Source of the DNA: an uncultured Elusimicrobia bacterium | Lineage (GTDB): Bacteria > Elusimicrobiota > Elusimicrobia > Elusimicrobiales > UBA9959 | DNA: 64,000 bases | NCBI GenBank assembly: GCA_903889965.1 | Contig: CAISZM010000028.1 | Span: 1 to 64,000 of the forward strand | Direction of reading: 5' to 3' | Part shown: piece by piece, positions 1 through 7,983 of the stretch | How the letters are laid out: every line of letters begins with the position of its first letter | Position numbering within the stretch: the first letter of the stretch is position 1 | The notes under the pieces: model-generated | Seen by the model: only the letters and a program-made list of their open reading frames with translations | Told to the model about the DNA's origin: nothing | Database searches by the model: none | Translations under genes and position numbers: made by a program

Positions 1-463
1 AGGCAACCCCGTAGGCGAGATGGAAGCCGAGGACCTGGGACCGGAATTCCAGCCCCTGGGCGAATTCACCCGGCTCAACAATGTCTCGCTTAAACTGAAG
101 CCCCTTGGCTATACGCTGGAGGATTACCTGGCCGAAGAAGAGAGCAAAAAACCGAATATTTTCGAGGTCTGCACCGAGAAGTCCTCGGTAAACACCAGGG
201 ACCTTAAAGGCCTGCTGGAAGCCGTGATGAAAGCGGGAGCCGCCGGCGCCAACATCCAGCGCTATAAAGGCCTGGGTGAAATGAACCCGGAACAGCTGTG
301 GGAAACCACGATGAACCCGTTCAAGAGAAAACTCCTGAAAGTCACCCTTGAAGATCCGGCCGAAGCCGAAGGTATTTTTACGACCCTTATGGGGGACAAG
401 GTGGAGCCGCGCCGCGTGTTCATCGAGCAGAACGCGCTCGCCGCCCGCAACCTGGATATTTAA
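1..463 (+). CDS. gyrB: DNA gyrase subunit B, C-terminal part (5' truncated by window edge)
   Basis: This is the C-terminal end of GyrB, the ATPase subunit of DNA gyrase; the gene begins upstream of the window and is read in frame from base 2. The reading frame carries the conserved GyrB segment [20 protein letters not shown], part of the TOPRIM/C-terminal region that contacts GyrA, and ends with the family-typical RRVFIEQNA...LDI. The stop is followed after 18 nt by gyrA, so the two gyrase subunits are very probably co-transcribed. The ATPase domain cannot be assessed here. Confidence 0.97.
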   Translation, partial: GNPVGEMEAEDLGPEFQPLGEFTRLNNVSLKLKPLGYTLEDYLAEEESKKPNIFEVCTEKSSVNTRDLKGLLEAVMKAGAAGANIQRYKGLGEMNPEQLWETTMNPFKRKLLKVTLEDPAEAEGIFTTLMGDKVEPRRVFIEQNALAARNLDI

Positions 464-481
464 TCAACGGAGCTATAAAAA

Positions 482-2992
482 ATGGCAGAACATAAAGACC
501 TTACCCCGAAACAGCCGGAAAACCTGTTCGTCAACATCGTGGACCGGGATATCAGCGAGGAGATGAAGTCCTCCTACATAGAATACTCCATGAGCGTGAT
601 CGTAGGACGGGCACTGCCCGACGTGCGCGACGGGCTCAAACCCGTGCACCGCCGCGTGCTGTACACCATGGACGACATGGGCCTGCAGCACAACAAGCCT
701 TTTAAAAAATCCGCCCGCATAGTCGGCGACGTGATGGGTAAGTACCACCCGCACGGCGACGCTTCCATATACGACACGCTGGTCCGCATGGCGCAGCCGT
801 TCAGCCTGCGCTATACGCTGGTGGACGGGCAGGGAAACTTCGGTTCCGTGGACGGAGACCCGGCCGCCGCCATGCGTTATACCGAGGCGCGCCTGTCGGG
901 TATAGCCGGCGAAATGCTGGCCGACATAGAAAAAGAGACCGTAAAGTTCGTCCCCAACTACGACGGGTCCATGACCGAACCGTCCGTACTGCCGGCCAAA
1001 CTGCCGAACCTGCTCGTCAACGGCTCCTCCGGCATAGCCGTGGGTATGGCCACCAATATCCCGCCCCATAACCTGGCGGAGGTCTGCGACGCGACCATCG
1101 CCGTCATAGAAAAACCCGAGCTCGAAATAAAAGAGCTGATGAAGATAATGAAGGGTCCCGACTTCCCTACGGGCGGCATTATCCGCGGCCGCAAGGGCAT
1201 CAAAGATTATTTCGAGACCGGACGCGGCTCCATCACCACCCAGGCCAGGGCGGAAATAGAGGAGATGAAGGGCAACCGCGAAGCCATCATAGTCACCGAG
1301 ATCCCCTACCAGGTGAATAAATCTACCCTTATCGAGACCATTGCGGGGCTCGTCAAGGACAAGAAGATCCCGGACATCTCGGACATACGCGACGAGTCCG
1401 ACCGGCGCGGTATGCGCATAGTGATAGAGATAAAGCGCGACGGCAATGCCCAGGTGGTGCTGAACCAGCTTTATAAACACACGCAGATGGAGTCCTCTTT
1501 CGGCGTGATAATGCTCGCCATCGTTGACGGCCGCCCCCGCGTGCTGCCGGTCAAAGAAGTCATGCTGCAGTACGTGCGCCACCGCCGCCTCATGGTGGTG
1601 AACCGCACCAAGTACGATCTTAAGAGGGCCCTCGCCCGCGCCCATATCCTGGAAGGCTACCTGATTGCCCTTCAGAACATCGACGCCGTGGTAGAGATAA
1701 TAAAGAAATCCAAGGACTCGGCCGAGGCCAAGGCCAAGCTGATGGTGAAGTTCGCCCTGTCCGATATCCAGACACAGGCCATCCTCGATATGCGCCTGCA
1801 CCAGCTCACCCGCCTTGAAGTGGGAGCCATAGAGGAAGAGCACCGCGGCCTGATGAAACTCATCGGCGAACTGCGCGCCATCCTCGCCGACCCCAAGCGC
1901 GTCCTCAAGATAATCGTGGACGAACTTAAAGAGATGAAGGAAAAGTACGGCGACAAGCGCCAGACCGAGATCACCGGCGAAGCCGCGGAACTCGATATAG
2001 AAGACCTGATACCCGAGGAGAACGTGGTCATAACCATGTCCCACGGCGGCTATATCAAGCGCATCCCGGCCGACACCTATAAGGTGCAGGGCAGGGGCGG
2101 CAAGGGCATCATCGGCTCCGAGGTGAAAGAAGAGGACTTCATAGAGAAGCTCTTCGTCACCTCCAGCCACGCCACCATCCTGATGTTCACCACGCGCGGC
2201 AAGGTTTACGCGCTGAAGGGCTACGAGATCCCCGAAGGGAACCGCACCTCCCGCGGCAAGGCCATAGTGAACCTGCTGCAGGTGAAGGACGAAAAAGTGA
2301 CCTCCGTGCTGGCCGTAGAGTCCTTCGAACAGGCCAAGGGCAAAGAGACCTTCATCGTGATGTGCACCCGGAAGGGAAACATCAAGAAGACCCCGATATC
2401 GGACTTCGCCAATATCCGGCGCTCGGGCATCATCGCCATAGGCCTCGAGGACGGCGATATCCTTACGAGCGTGGGACATACCGACGGCGCCTACGAAATA
2501 ATCATAGGCACCAAAGAGGGCATGTCCATACGCTTCAACGAGAAAGACGTGCGTTCCATGGGCCGCAACGCCATGGGCGTGCGCGGCATACGCCTGGACA
2601 AGACGGACCAGGTGATAGGCATGGAGGTGGCGGAGCCCAAGAGCAAAAAGACCATGCTTACCGTCTGCGAGAACGGCTTCGGAAAGCGCACGGACCTCGA
2701 CGAGTACCGCAACCAGCACCGCGGCGGCTCGGGTGTTATAACCATAAAGGCCACCGACCGCAACGGCGCCGTAGTGGGCATCTACCTGGTGGAGAACAAG
2801 GACCACCTGATGGTGATGACGGAGAAGGGCAAGATAATACGCATGCCCTGCAAGACGCTGCGCGTCATCAGCCGCAATACTCAGGGCGTCCGGCTCGTGC
2901 GCATGGAGGAAGGAGATAAGATCGCCTCCGTGGAGCCTGTAATCGACGACGGCGAGGAGGGCAATAAGCCCGCCGCCGAAGAAACGAAGTAG
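482..2992 (+). CDS. gyrA: DNA gyrase subunit A
   Basis: GyrA is the DNA-breaking subunit of gyrase, which introduces negative supercoils with GyrB. The 836-residue product has normal family length. The conserved N-terminal block [20 protein letters not shown], the catalytic tyrosine at about residue 133 (RYTEARLS) and the C-terminal beta-pinwheel are visible. The GyrA box needed for wrapping is present near residue 536 as QGRGGKG, one change from the usual QRRGGKG. In the quinolone-determining region the sequence is [10 protein letters not shown], so Ala94 occupies the position of E. coli Ser83. The start has a GGAG ribosome-binding site. It lies 18 nt after gyrB and ends at a strong terminator. 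Confidence 0.98.
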   Translation: MAEHKDLTPKQPENLFVNIVDRDISEEMKSSYIEYSMSVIVGRALPDVRDGLKPVHRRVLYTMDDMGLQHNKPFKKSARIVGDVMGKYHPHGDASIYDTLVRMAQPFSLRYTLVDGQGNFGSVDGDPAAAMRYTEARLSGIAGEMLADIEKETVKFVPNYDGSMTEPSVLPAKLPNLLVNGSSGIAVGMATNIPPHNLAEVCDATIAVIEKPELEIKELMKIMKGPDFPTGGIIRGRKGIKDYFETGRGSITTQARAEIEEMKGNREAIIVTEIPYQVNKSTLIETIAGLVKDKKIPDISDIRDESDRRGMRIVIEIKRDGNAQVVLNQLYKHTQMESSFGVIMLAIVDGRPRVLPVKEVMLQYVRHRRLMVVNRTKYDLKRALARAHILEGYLIALQNIDAVVEIIKKSKDSAEAKAKLMVKFALSDIQTQAILDMRLHQLTRLEVGAIEEEHRGLMKLIGELRAILADPKRVLKIIVDELKEMKEKYGDKRQTEITGEAAELDIEDLIPEENVVITMSHGGYIKRIPADTYKVQGRGGKGIIGSEVKEEDFIEKLFVTSSHATILMFTTRGKVYALKGYEIPEGNRTSRGKAIVNLLQVKDEKVTSVLAVESFEQAKGKETFIVMCTRKGNIKKTPISDFANIRRSGIIAIGLEDGDILTSVGHTDGAYEIIIGTKEGMSIRFNEKDVRSMGRNAMGVRGIRLDKTDQVIGMEVAEPKSKKTMLTVCENGFGKRTDLDEYRNQHRGGSGVITIKATDRNGAVVGIYLVENKDHLMVMTEKGKIIRMPCKTLRVISRNTQGVRLVRMEEGDKIASVEPVIDDGEEGNKPAAEETK

Positions 2993-3007
2993 CGCATTGC
3001 GCTGGAG

Positions 3008-3045
3008 AGCGGCCGGAGGAGACTGTTCTCCCCGGCCGCTTTTTA
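3008..3045 (+). terminator. Rho-independent terminator after gyrA
   Basis: A long GC-rich stem, with AGCGGCCGG pairing with CCGGCCGCT and an inner GGAGA/TCTCC, is followed by a run of T. It closes the gyrB-gyrA unit. Confidence 0.85.
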
Positions 3046-3066
3046 ACTCCGGGCTAGGCGGAAATA

Positions 3067-3666
3067 ATGGACCTGACCATATTCATTTCAACGGTTTTCA
3101 CGCTCACGCTGGTAATGGACCCGCTGGGGAATATCCCCATGTTCATGTCGGCGCTGAAGGGCGTCAGCGAAAAACGCCGCCGCGCGGTCATAATCCGGGA
3201 ACTTTTTATCGCGCTCGGCATAATGCTGTTCTTTCTCGTTTTCGGCAAGTATTTCGTCTCCCTGCTGGCGCTGGACCTCACGGCTATGTCCGTGGCGGGG
3301 GGTATAGTTTTGTTCCTGATAGCCCTTCAGATGATATTCCCTGCCCACCATTCGTCCTTTGCCGAAGGTCCCGCGGGGGAGCCTTTCATCGTGCCGCTGG
3401 CCATACCCCTGATAGCGGGCCCCTCAACGCTCACCACCGTGCTTTTGTTCTCTCTCCAGGGTCCCGGCCGCACCGGCATGTGGTTCGGCGTGGTGGGGGT
3501 GGCCTGGCTTATAAACGCCGTGATACTCGCGGGCCTCTCCAGCAGGCTTTCGCGCCTGCTGGGGGCCCGCGGTCTCTTGGCGATGGAAAAACTGATGGGG
3601 ATGATACTGGTCACCATCTCGGTGCAGATGATAATGACCGGCCTCAAAAGATTTCTGGTCGGCTGA
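3067..3666 (+). CDS. MarC/YhgN family inner-membrane protein
   Basis: This 199-residue protein has about six hydrophobic segments and the MarC family hallmarks: an N-terminal MDPLGNIPMF motif and a mid-protein PLAIPLIAGPS motif. MarC-family proteins are inner-membrane proteins of unresolved transport function; despite the name, an antibiotic-resistance role is not established. The start follows a GCGGA-like ribosome-binding site. The gene sits alone between the gyrase terminator and the secreted muramidase gene. Confidence 0.9.
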   Translation: MDLTIFISTVFTLTLVMDPLGNIPMFMSALKGVSEKRRRAVIIRELFIALGIMLFFLVFGKYFVSLLALDLTAMSVAGGIVLFLIALQMIFPAHHSSFAEGPAGEPFIVPLAIPLIAGPSTLTTVLLFSLQGPGRTGMWFGVVGVAWLINAVILAGLSSRLSRLLGARGLLAMEKLMGMILVTISVQMIMTGLKRFLVG

Positions 3667-3763
3667 CCTGCCAGTTCCTATTAACCTTCAGGGTCTTAGG
3701 GCCTAATATATTCGGGGTCCGGGGACCCTTTATCCTGCGCCCCCGCTGCGCCATAATATAGAC

Positions 3764-4684
3764 ATGAGAATGATTGGTCTTGCTCTGCTCCTGGCTATAG
3801 CCTCTCCTCTTTGCGCCGCAGGTTCGGCTCTCGATGAACTTGAGACGTCTCCCGGCTATGCCGCCGCCGATCTCCCTGCCGTTCCGGACGTAGCGCAGGA
3901 TGTCTCCGGGGACATCGTCGAAGCGGAACAGTATCTTCCGCCCGATAATGACGAGCCCGGTTTCGAGTGGCCCGGGGTGAACAAGGGCCTTGGCGAAGAT
4001 TTTATTTATATGGGCAGGACCCCCGCCTTCCTGAGGGCTTCGCCCGCGGCCGAAGATAAGCTCGCGCTTTCCTACGGGAAATGCAGGCTTGAACCCAATA
4101 CCGTTTACAAGGTATCCGCACGGCCCGGCTTCACCGGAAGGCAGGTGATAGTGGCGCTGGCGGAGCCGCTTCCCGGCTGCCATTTCACCCGCGGCTATAT
4201 TTATATGACCGAGGTGTCTTCCAGCTCGGCCGGCGGCCTGTGTGAACTGCCCAGAACCGTGCGCGCCTTCATGGATACGCTGGCCTACTCCGAGGGCACC
4301 GGTGACCGCTACGATTATTTGTTCGGCTTTACCACTTTCGACAGTTACGCGGCCCATCCCCACGTGGCGGTCCGTTCAGGCCGCTACCTTTCCACCGCCG
4401 CAGGTCGTTACCAGTTCCTTTCTAAAACCTGGGATGCCCTTGCCGCGCATCTCGGCCTTAATGATTTCACCCCGCCCAACCAGGATAAGGCCGCCCTCGA
4501 GCTGGTGCGCCGCGCCGGGGCCTATAAACTCGTCCTGCAGTCCGACAATTACGTGAATTTTTCCGCCGCAATAAAAAAGATCAACAAGATCTGGGCCTCG
4601 CTGCCCGGCAGCCCGTACGGTCAGCCAAGGCATCCCGTGTCCGTTCTGTGGGAAAACTACAGATCAAACCTCGCCAAGTATTAA
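3764..4684 (+). CDS. secreted lambda-R-like muramidase (GH104-type fold)
   Basis: This 306-residue protein begins with a Sec signal peptide (MRMIGLALLLAIASPLCAAG). Residues about 20-155 form an unrecognised N-terminal region. Residues about 165-306 resemble the phage lambda R endolysin: LAYSEGTG with candidate catalytic Glu177, then the block AAGRYQFLSKTWDALAAHLG, then NKIWASLPGSPYGQ. Lambda R is a lytic transglycosylase cutting between MurNAc and GlcNAc. No holin, spanin or other phage gene is nearby, so this looks like a domesticated exported cell-wall enzyme. A CATAAT hexamer ends 6 nt before the ATG and there is no Shine-Dalgarno sequence, so the transcript may be leaderless. Confidence 0.85.
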   Translation: MRMIGLALLLAIASPLCAAGSALDELETSPGYAAADLPAVPDVAQDVSGDIVEAEQYLPPDNDEPGFEWPGVNKGLGEDFIYMGRTPAFLRASPAAEDKLALSYGKCRLEPNTVYKVSARPGFTGRQVIVALAEPLPGCHFTRGYIYMTEVSSSSAGGLCELPRTVRAFMDTLAYSEGTGDRYDYLFGFTTFDSYAAHPHVAVRSGRYLSTAAGRYQFLSKTWDALAAHLGLNDFTPPNQDKAALELVRRAGAYKLVLQSDNYVNFSAAIKKINKIWASLPGSPYGQPRHPVSVLWENYRSNLAKY

Positions 4685-4815
4685 ACGCTTCTTGCGTCAA
4701 TTCCGACATGTCCGGTCCCGCGCCAATTAACCGCACACTGTGTCCTTGAGAATATAAATTAATAGCTATACCCGACGAGGAAATCGTATATTTACTCTTA
4801 TTTTTTGCGTAGGCC

Positions 4816-4851
4816 CTGGCCGTCTGATACGCATAGCGTCTGATACGGCAC
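4816..4851 (+). repeat. promoter-linked repeat element, copy A
   Basis: This 36-bp element contains a direct repeat of CGTCTGATACG at 4821-4831 and 4837-4847, a 16-bp period. Nearly the same sequence occurs at 30610-30641 (interrupted) and 30747-30786. In copies A and C the element ends exactly 10 nt before a TTGACA -35 box. The 130 nt between the muramidase stop and this element are otherwise featureless AT-richer DNA. Confidence 0.8.
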
Positions 4852-4861
4852 TGCCAAGGGC

Positions 4862-4890
4862 TTGACAAGTCAAGGTTCGTCTGTTATACT
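4862..4890 (+). promoter_or_regulatory. near-consensus sigma70-type promoter of the 4.9-kb RNA locus
   Basis: A perfect -35 box TTGACA (4862-4867) and a -10 box TATACT (4885-4890) are separated by exactly 17 nt. This is one of the strongest-looking promoters in the window, and no convincing translation start follows it. The predicted transcription start is near 4897. Confidence 0.85.
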
Positions 4891-4896
4891 CGTAGT

Positions 4897-5262
4897 GTAG
4901 TCTTGATCTTTTCTAACGCGCCGGTTGTGGTTCGGGCCCAGTGGTTGCGGTGTTCGGTCGTCTGGTTCAGCAAGGTCTGGTCTGGTCGGTTGTGACAGCA
5001 GCGGCGGGCCCGGTAGAACGGTAGGATGGTTCGGCTGAGGGGAGAAGCCCCGGCCGCGGCGCGGTTTCCCGGGCCGCACCTGCTTCAGGCAGGGCGGTTT
5101 GCCGGGTTCCCGGTTCCGATGAGCGTTTCATGCGCCTCGGTTTCCGGCGGGTGTTCCGGTCCCGCAGGCGCGTTCCGCGCCGCTGGTTCCCCGGTCGCCC
5201 CAGACATAGTGTATGGCCAGTGCGCCAAGTGAAGAGCCCCCGCTTTTGGGGGCTCTCGCTTT
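4897..5262 (+). ncRNA. putative structured non-coding RNA of about 365 nt, unknown family
   Basis: The segment is bounded by a near-consensus promoter and an intrinsic-type terminator. It is rich in G and T and packed with short hairpins: GGGG/CCCC at 5039-5051, GCGGC/GCCGC at 5056-5077, CCTGC/GCAGG at 5079-5093, CCGG/CCGG at 5102-5113, GCGGG/CCCGC at 5147-5165, GGCGCG/CGCGCC at 5167-5181 and CTGG/CCAG at 5183-5203. The tetramer GTTC occurs nine times (4930, 4952, 4965, 5029, 5106, 5113, 5153, 5172, 5186) and falls in several hairpin loops. I found no RNase P, tmRNA or SRP signature. A 68-codon reading frame (5026-5232) exists but has no usable ribosome-binding site. Its status as an RNA gene is inference. 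Confidence 0.6.
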
Positions 5263-5263
5263 T
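5234..5263 (+). terminator. terminator of the 4.9-kb RNA locus
   Basis: GAGCCCCC (5234-5241) pairs with GGGGGCTC (5248-5255) around a CGCTTT-type loop and is followed by TCGCTTTTATT. The T tract is slightly interrupted. Confidence 0.75.
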
Positions 5264-5304
5264 ATTGGCTATTGGAGAGGCGTGGAGTTTTATATACTTT
5301 GACC

Positions 5305-5964
5305 ATGAAAATACTGCTGATCTCTTCAAGCCCCCGGGGCGAGGCTGGCGTGACATATTCGCTTGCGGCCGGGATAGCCAGGGGCGCGCAGGCCTGCGGG
5401 GCGGAGGTGCAAACGGAACACCTGGCCGGCAAAAAAATAGAATTCTGCCGCGGCTGTGATGCCTGCCACAAGGGAGGCATGGTCTGCCCCCTCAACGACG
5501 ACGCTCCCGGCATAATCCTGAAAATGATCGGGGCGGACGGGATAATCTTCTCCACTCCCAACTATATCAACCATGTTGCCGCGCCCATGAAGGCTCTTTT
5601 CGACCGTACCTCCAACCTGATACATTGCCAGCGCCTGTCGGGTAAATACACGGCATCGGCTGTCTCCTCCGGCAGCGGACAGAATACCCCCGTGAGCGAC
5701 TATCTGGCTTCTTATGGCCGGCTGTGCGGCGCACAATCCAGCGGGGCCGTGTCCTGCGGGCCGGCGCCAGATGCCGCCGTTCTCCAGGAGGCCTTCGCCC
5801 TTGGGCAAAAACTCGCCGGGGACATTAAAACCCGAACGGTTTACCCTGAACAAGTTAAGGAAATGCTCGCCCGGCGCCGATATTTCGCGGAGGTGATCAA
5901 GCGGCGCAGGGACGCCTGGGACGGCGAGTACGATTACTACGCCGGAAAAGGCTGGCTTTCCTGA
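5305..5964 (+). CDS. NADPH-dependent FMN reductase / iron-sulfur flavoprotein family protein
   Basis: This 219-residue flavodoxin-fold protein starts MKILLISSSPRG, the FMN-phosphate loop of the family, and carries SAGNS-like downstream elements including FSTPNYINHVAAPMKALFDR. The cysteine cluster CRGCDACHKGGMVC (about residues 48-61) matches the arrangement in iron-sulfur flavoproteins, so a bound Fe-S cluster in addition to FMN is plausible. Such proteins transfer electrons or reduce quinones; the substrate is unknown. I chose the internal ATG at 5305 over an upstream ATG at 5272 because the flavodoxin fold starts there and a TATACT hexamer ends exactly 6 nt before it, suggesting a leaderless mRNA. 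Confidence 0.85.
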   Translation: MKILLISSSPRGEAGVTYSLAAGIARGAQACGAEVQTEHLAGKKIEFCRGCDACHKGGMVCPLNDDAPGIILKMIGADGIIFSTPNYINHVAAPMKALFDRTSNLIHCQRLSGKYTASAVSSGSGQNTPVSDYLASYGRLCGAQSSGAVSCGPAPDAAVLQEAFALGQKLAGDIKTRTVYPEQVKEMLARRRYFAEVIKRRRDAWDGEYDYYAGKGWLS

Positions 5965-6033
5965 ACCGGCGCCCGGATCGATGACAAGGCGGCAGCTAAG
6001 GCCCGCCTGGCCGCGGGGTCCTGCTTGACCGCG

Positions 6034-6063
6034 TTGCCGGGCCGGGCTTGAAAAAGGTAGTAT
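6034..6063 (+). promoter_or_regulatory. promoter of the papain-like protease gene
   Basis: TTGCCG (6034-6039) and TAGTAT (6058-6063) are separated by 18 nt. This places transcription start near 6070, about 60 nt before a gene with a GGAGG ribosome-binding site. Confidence 0.6.
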
Positions 6064-6132
6064 GGACCTTAATATCCCCGGGCTGCGGGGATAAATCAAT
6101 CGTAAGTCTTACGGCGGTAAGGCGGAGGTAAA

Positions 6133-7074
6133 ATGATCGTAAAATTTATTATCGGTATGGCTGCCGCGGCGGCGCTGAGCGGCGGGGCGACGGCGGCGGA
6201 CGTTGTCGATTTTAGCGGCGGGTCCGTAAAGGCCGTGATCAGCGCGGCGCAGTCCAGGGCGGACGAATTAAGCGGGCCGGACACTATTTTCCAGGTGGCC
6301 ACCGGGCGCACGATACACGCAAAGGGTTTTGTCAGGAAAAACCTGACGAACGCGTCGTGGAAGTCTTTTAAGAACGCGAAGGCGGATATCCCGAACGCCA
6401 TGGATCTTCGCCCCCGCCTTACGCAGGTCGAGAACCAGGGAGGCTGCGGCAGCTGCTGGGCTTTCAGCCTCACCGCTACCCACCGCGACGGACACGCGCT
6501 GGCGGGCAGGGATCCCGGCCGGCTCTCCCAGGAATGGCTGGTGGAGCACTCCACCTACGCCGCCGGCTGCAACGGCGGATACTTCGACTCCGCAAACGTT
6601 TTTATTATTCCGGGAGGCCAGCCGCTGTGGAGCGCCTGTCCGTACTCGCAGGGCAACGGCAAGTGTGACGCGAGCCTCGCGCCGGCGGCGGGCATAAAGG
6701 CCTGGTATATGCTGGGCGAAAAAGGCAAGTCCCCTACCGTGCGCGATATCGAAGCGTACATGACGCTCTCCGGAGACCCCGTCTCCATAGGCGTGGCCGC
6801 CGCCGCCGGCAGCTGGGAAAGCTACACGGGCGGCATCTATAAAAAGTGCGTCAAGGGCGAACTTGACCACATGATAAACATAGTGGGCTGGGATAACGAG
6901 GGCGCGCAATTCGACGAGGATGGCAACCTGCCTCCCGGCAAGGGAATATGGATACTGCGGAACAGCTGGGGCAAATCCTGGGGCGAGCAGGGTTATATGC
7001 GCACCAAGATGACCAGCGCCTCCGGCGAGCGCTGCAACGCCGTAGCGGAAGAGGCGGCTTTTTTCGAATATTGA
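6133..7074 (+). CDS. secreted papain-like (C1A) cysteine protease
   Basis: This 313-residue product has a signal peptide (about residues 1-22, ending GGATAA) and a C1A peptidase domain. The oxyanion Gln102 and nucleophile Cys108 lie in ENQGGCGSCWAF, the catalytic His246 in ELDHMINIVGW, and Asn277 in ILRNSWGKSWGEQGY, so the triad is complete. The segment before residue 95 may be a short propeptide but lacks an obvious ERFNIN motif. The protein should act in the periplasm or outside the cell. C1A proteases are less common in bacteria than in eukaryotes. The start is set by a GGAGG site 5-6 nt upstream. A terminator follows immediately. Confidence 0.93.
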   Translation: MIVKFIIGMAAAAALSGGATAADVVDFSGGSVKAVISAAQSRADELSGPDTIFQVATGRTIHAKGFVRKNLTNASWKSFKNAKADIPNAMDLRPRLTQVENQGGCGSCWAFSLTATHRDGHALAGRDPGRLSQEWLVEHSTYAAGCNGGYFDSANVFIIPGGQPLWSACPYSQGNGKCDASLAPAAGIKAWYMLGEKGKSPTVRDIEAYMTLSGDPVSIGVAAAAGSWESYTGGIYKKCVKGELDHMINIVGWDNEGAQFDEDGNLPPGKGIWILRNSWGKSWGEQGYMRTKMTSASGERCNAVAEEAAFFEY

Positions 7075-7099
7075 GAGCGCTCCCGCGAAGCCGTTTTAG

Positions 7100-7130
7100 A
7101 ACCGCCCCGCGCGACCGGGGCGGTTTTTTT
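7100..7130 (+). terminator. Rho-independent terminator after the protease gene
   Basis: AACCGCCCCG (7100-7109) pairs with CGGGGCGGTT (7116-7125) and is followed by a run of T. Confidence 0.9.
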
Positions 7131-7157
7131 ATCCCTTCGCGCGCCACGGCGGGCTTT

Positions 7158-7186
7158 TTGCCGGAGCCGCTAAAAAGATGTAGTAT
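7158..7186 (+). promoter_or_regulatory. promoter of the P-loop protein gene
   Basis: TTGCCG (7158-7163) and TAGTAT (7181-7186) are separated by 17 nt. The 5' leader is about 25 nt and contains an AGGAG ribosome-binding site. Confidence 0.7.
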
Positions 7187-7218
7187 AAAGTTAATCCCAA
7201 TTTTCTCAGGAGTTTAAA

Positions 7219-7845
7219 ATGTCTTCCGCAAAAAAAAGACCTTACAAGATATCGCTCATTTCTACCCATGGCACCGGCAAAACCACCCTCTGTTACGAGG
7301 TGGCGGCGGAGCTGAAGAAGAGGGGGCTTAAGGTCAAGGTTTTCTCCGAGATAGCGGCTTCCGCCTTCGAGCAGGGTATCCCCATAAACGAAACTACCAC
7401 GCTGCCCGCGCAGTTGTACATAATGATGCAGCATATCGCCGAAGAGCTGCGGGCCACTATCCTTAACTACCAGGTGGTGGTGTGCGACCGGAGCGTATTC
7501 GACAATTTGGTCTACATGGAGCGCCGCTGCGGTGAGAACCCGTTCATACGGGAATTCCTGCGCGGCTATGCGGAAAATTTCCCCTACGACGTTATTTATA
7601 AGCTGCCGATGGTGGGGGAGCTGGTGGACGACGGCATAAGGAACGCGCATAGCCGCGAATTCCAGGAAGACATATACAACCGGCTGAACGGCCTGCTGGC
7701 GGACCTGAACATAAAGCACCGCACGCTGCCCGCGCCGAATACCGAACTGCGCAGGGAATGGGCCGACCTGATAGTGCAGGAGACCCTGGCCGCCATAAAA
7801 CAGGCGCCCGCGCCGGCGCTCGCCGCCGCCGCGCCCGTGCCTTGA
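7219..7845 (+). CDS. AAA/P-loop NadR-kinase-like ATPase
   Basis: This 208-residue protein has an N-terminal Walker A motif THGTGKTT (about residues 15-22). A Walker-B/lid-like segment VVVCDRSVFDNLVYMER follows, as in the AAA_28 family that includes the ribosylnicotinamide kinase domain of NadR. The HGTGKTTL...SEIA and DR-S-FDNL arrangement suggests a small-molecule kinase. The natural substrate is unknown and NadR's other domains are absent. The C-terminus is an Ala/Pro-rich tail. The start follows an AGGAG site. The gene is monocistronic between its own promoter and the next gene. Confidence 0.75.
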   Translation: MSSAKKRPYKISLISTHGTGKTTLCYEVAAELKKRGLKVKVFSEIAASAFEQGIPINETTTLPAQLYIMMQHIAEELRATILNYQVVVCDRSVFDNLVYMERRCGENPFIREFLRGYAENFPYDVIYKLPMVGELVDDGIRNAHSREFQEDIYNRLNGLLADLNIKHRTLPAPNTELRREWADLIVQETLAAIKQAPAPALAAAAPVP

Positions 7846-7983
7846 TCTTTTCGGGTTAAGGAAGTTTCTTGAAATAAAGCCCGCATAAAGGGGAAGTCGC
7901 CGGGGCGGCTGATTACAGCTGCGCCCGCGGCCTTGTAAATTTATTCATGCCGTCGGCGTATGCCGTCCTGACATATATCGCTT

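Noticed and set aside
473-2806. 777-codon open frame on the minus strand opposite gyrA
   Set aside because: It is an antisense shadow of a strongly conserved gene; its protein is His/Gly/Val-rich with no domain pattern. The same applies to long antisense frames opposite the DUF2207 protein gene (18727-20481), pckA (28903-30792), pilQ (55331-57067) and the V-ATPase A gene (46990-48438).
3764-4684. Prophage remnant
   Set aside because: Only the endolysin-like domain is phage-like; it has a Sec signal peptide and ordinary chromosomal neighbours.
5026-5232. 68-codon protein ending just before the terminator
   Set aside because: There is no usable ribosome-binding site, the composition is Pro/Gly/Ala-rich, and the frame runs through strong hairpins. 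It is kept only as an alternative to the RNA call.
4897-5262. RNase P RNA, tmRNA, SRP RNA or 6S RNA
   Set aside because: The length fits RNase P or tmRNA, but the conserved RNase P core, the tRNA-like ends and tag frame of tmRNA, and the SRP GGAAGG-type loop are all absent; 6S would be about half the length.
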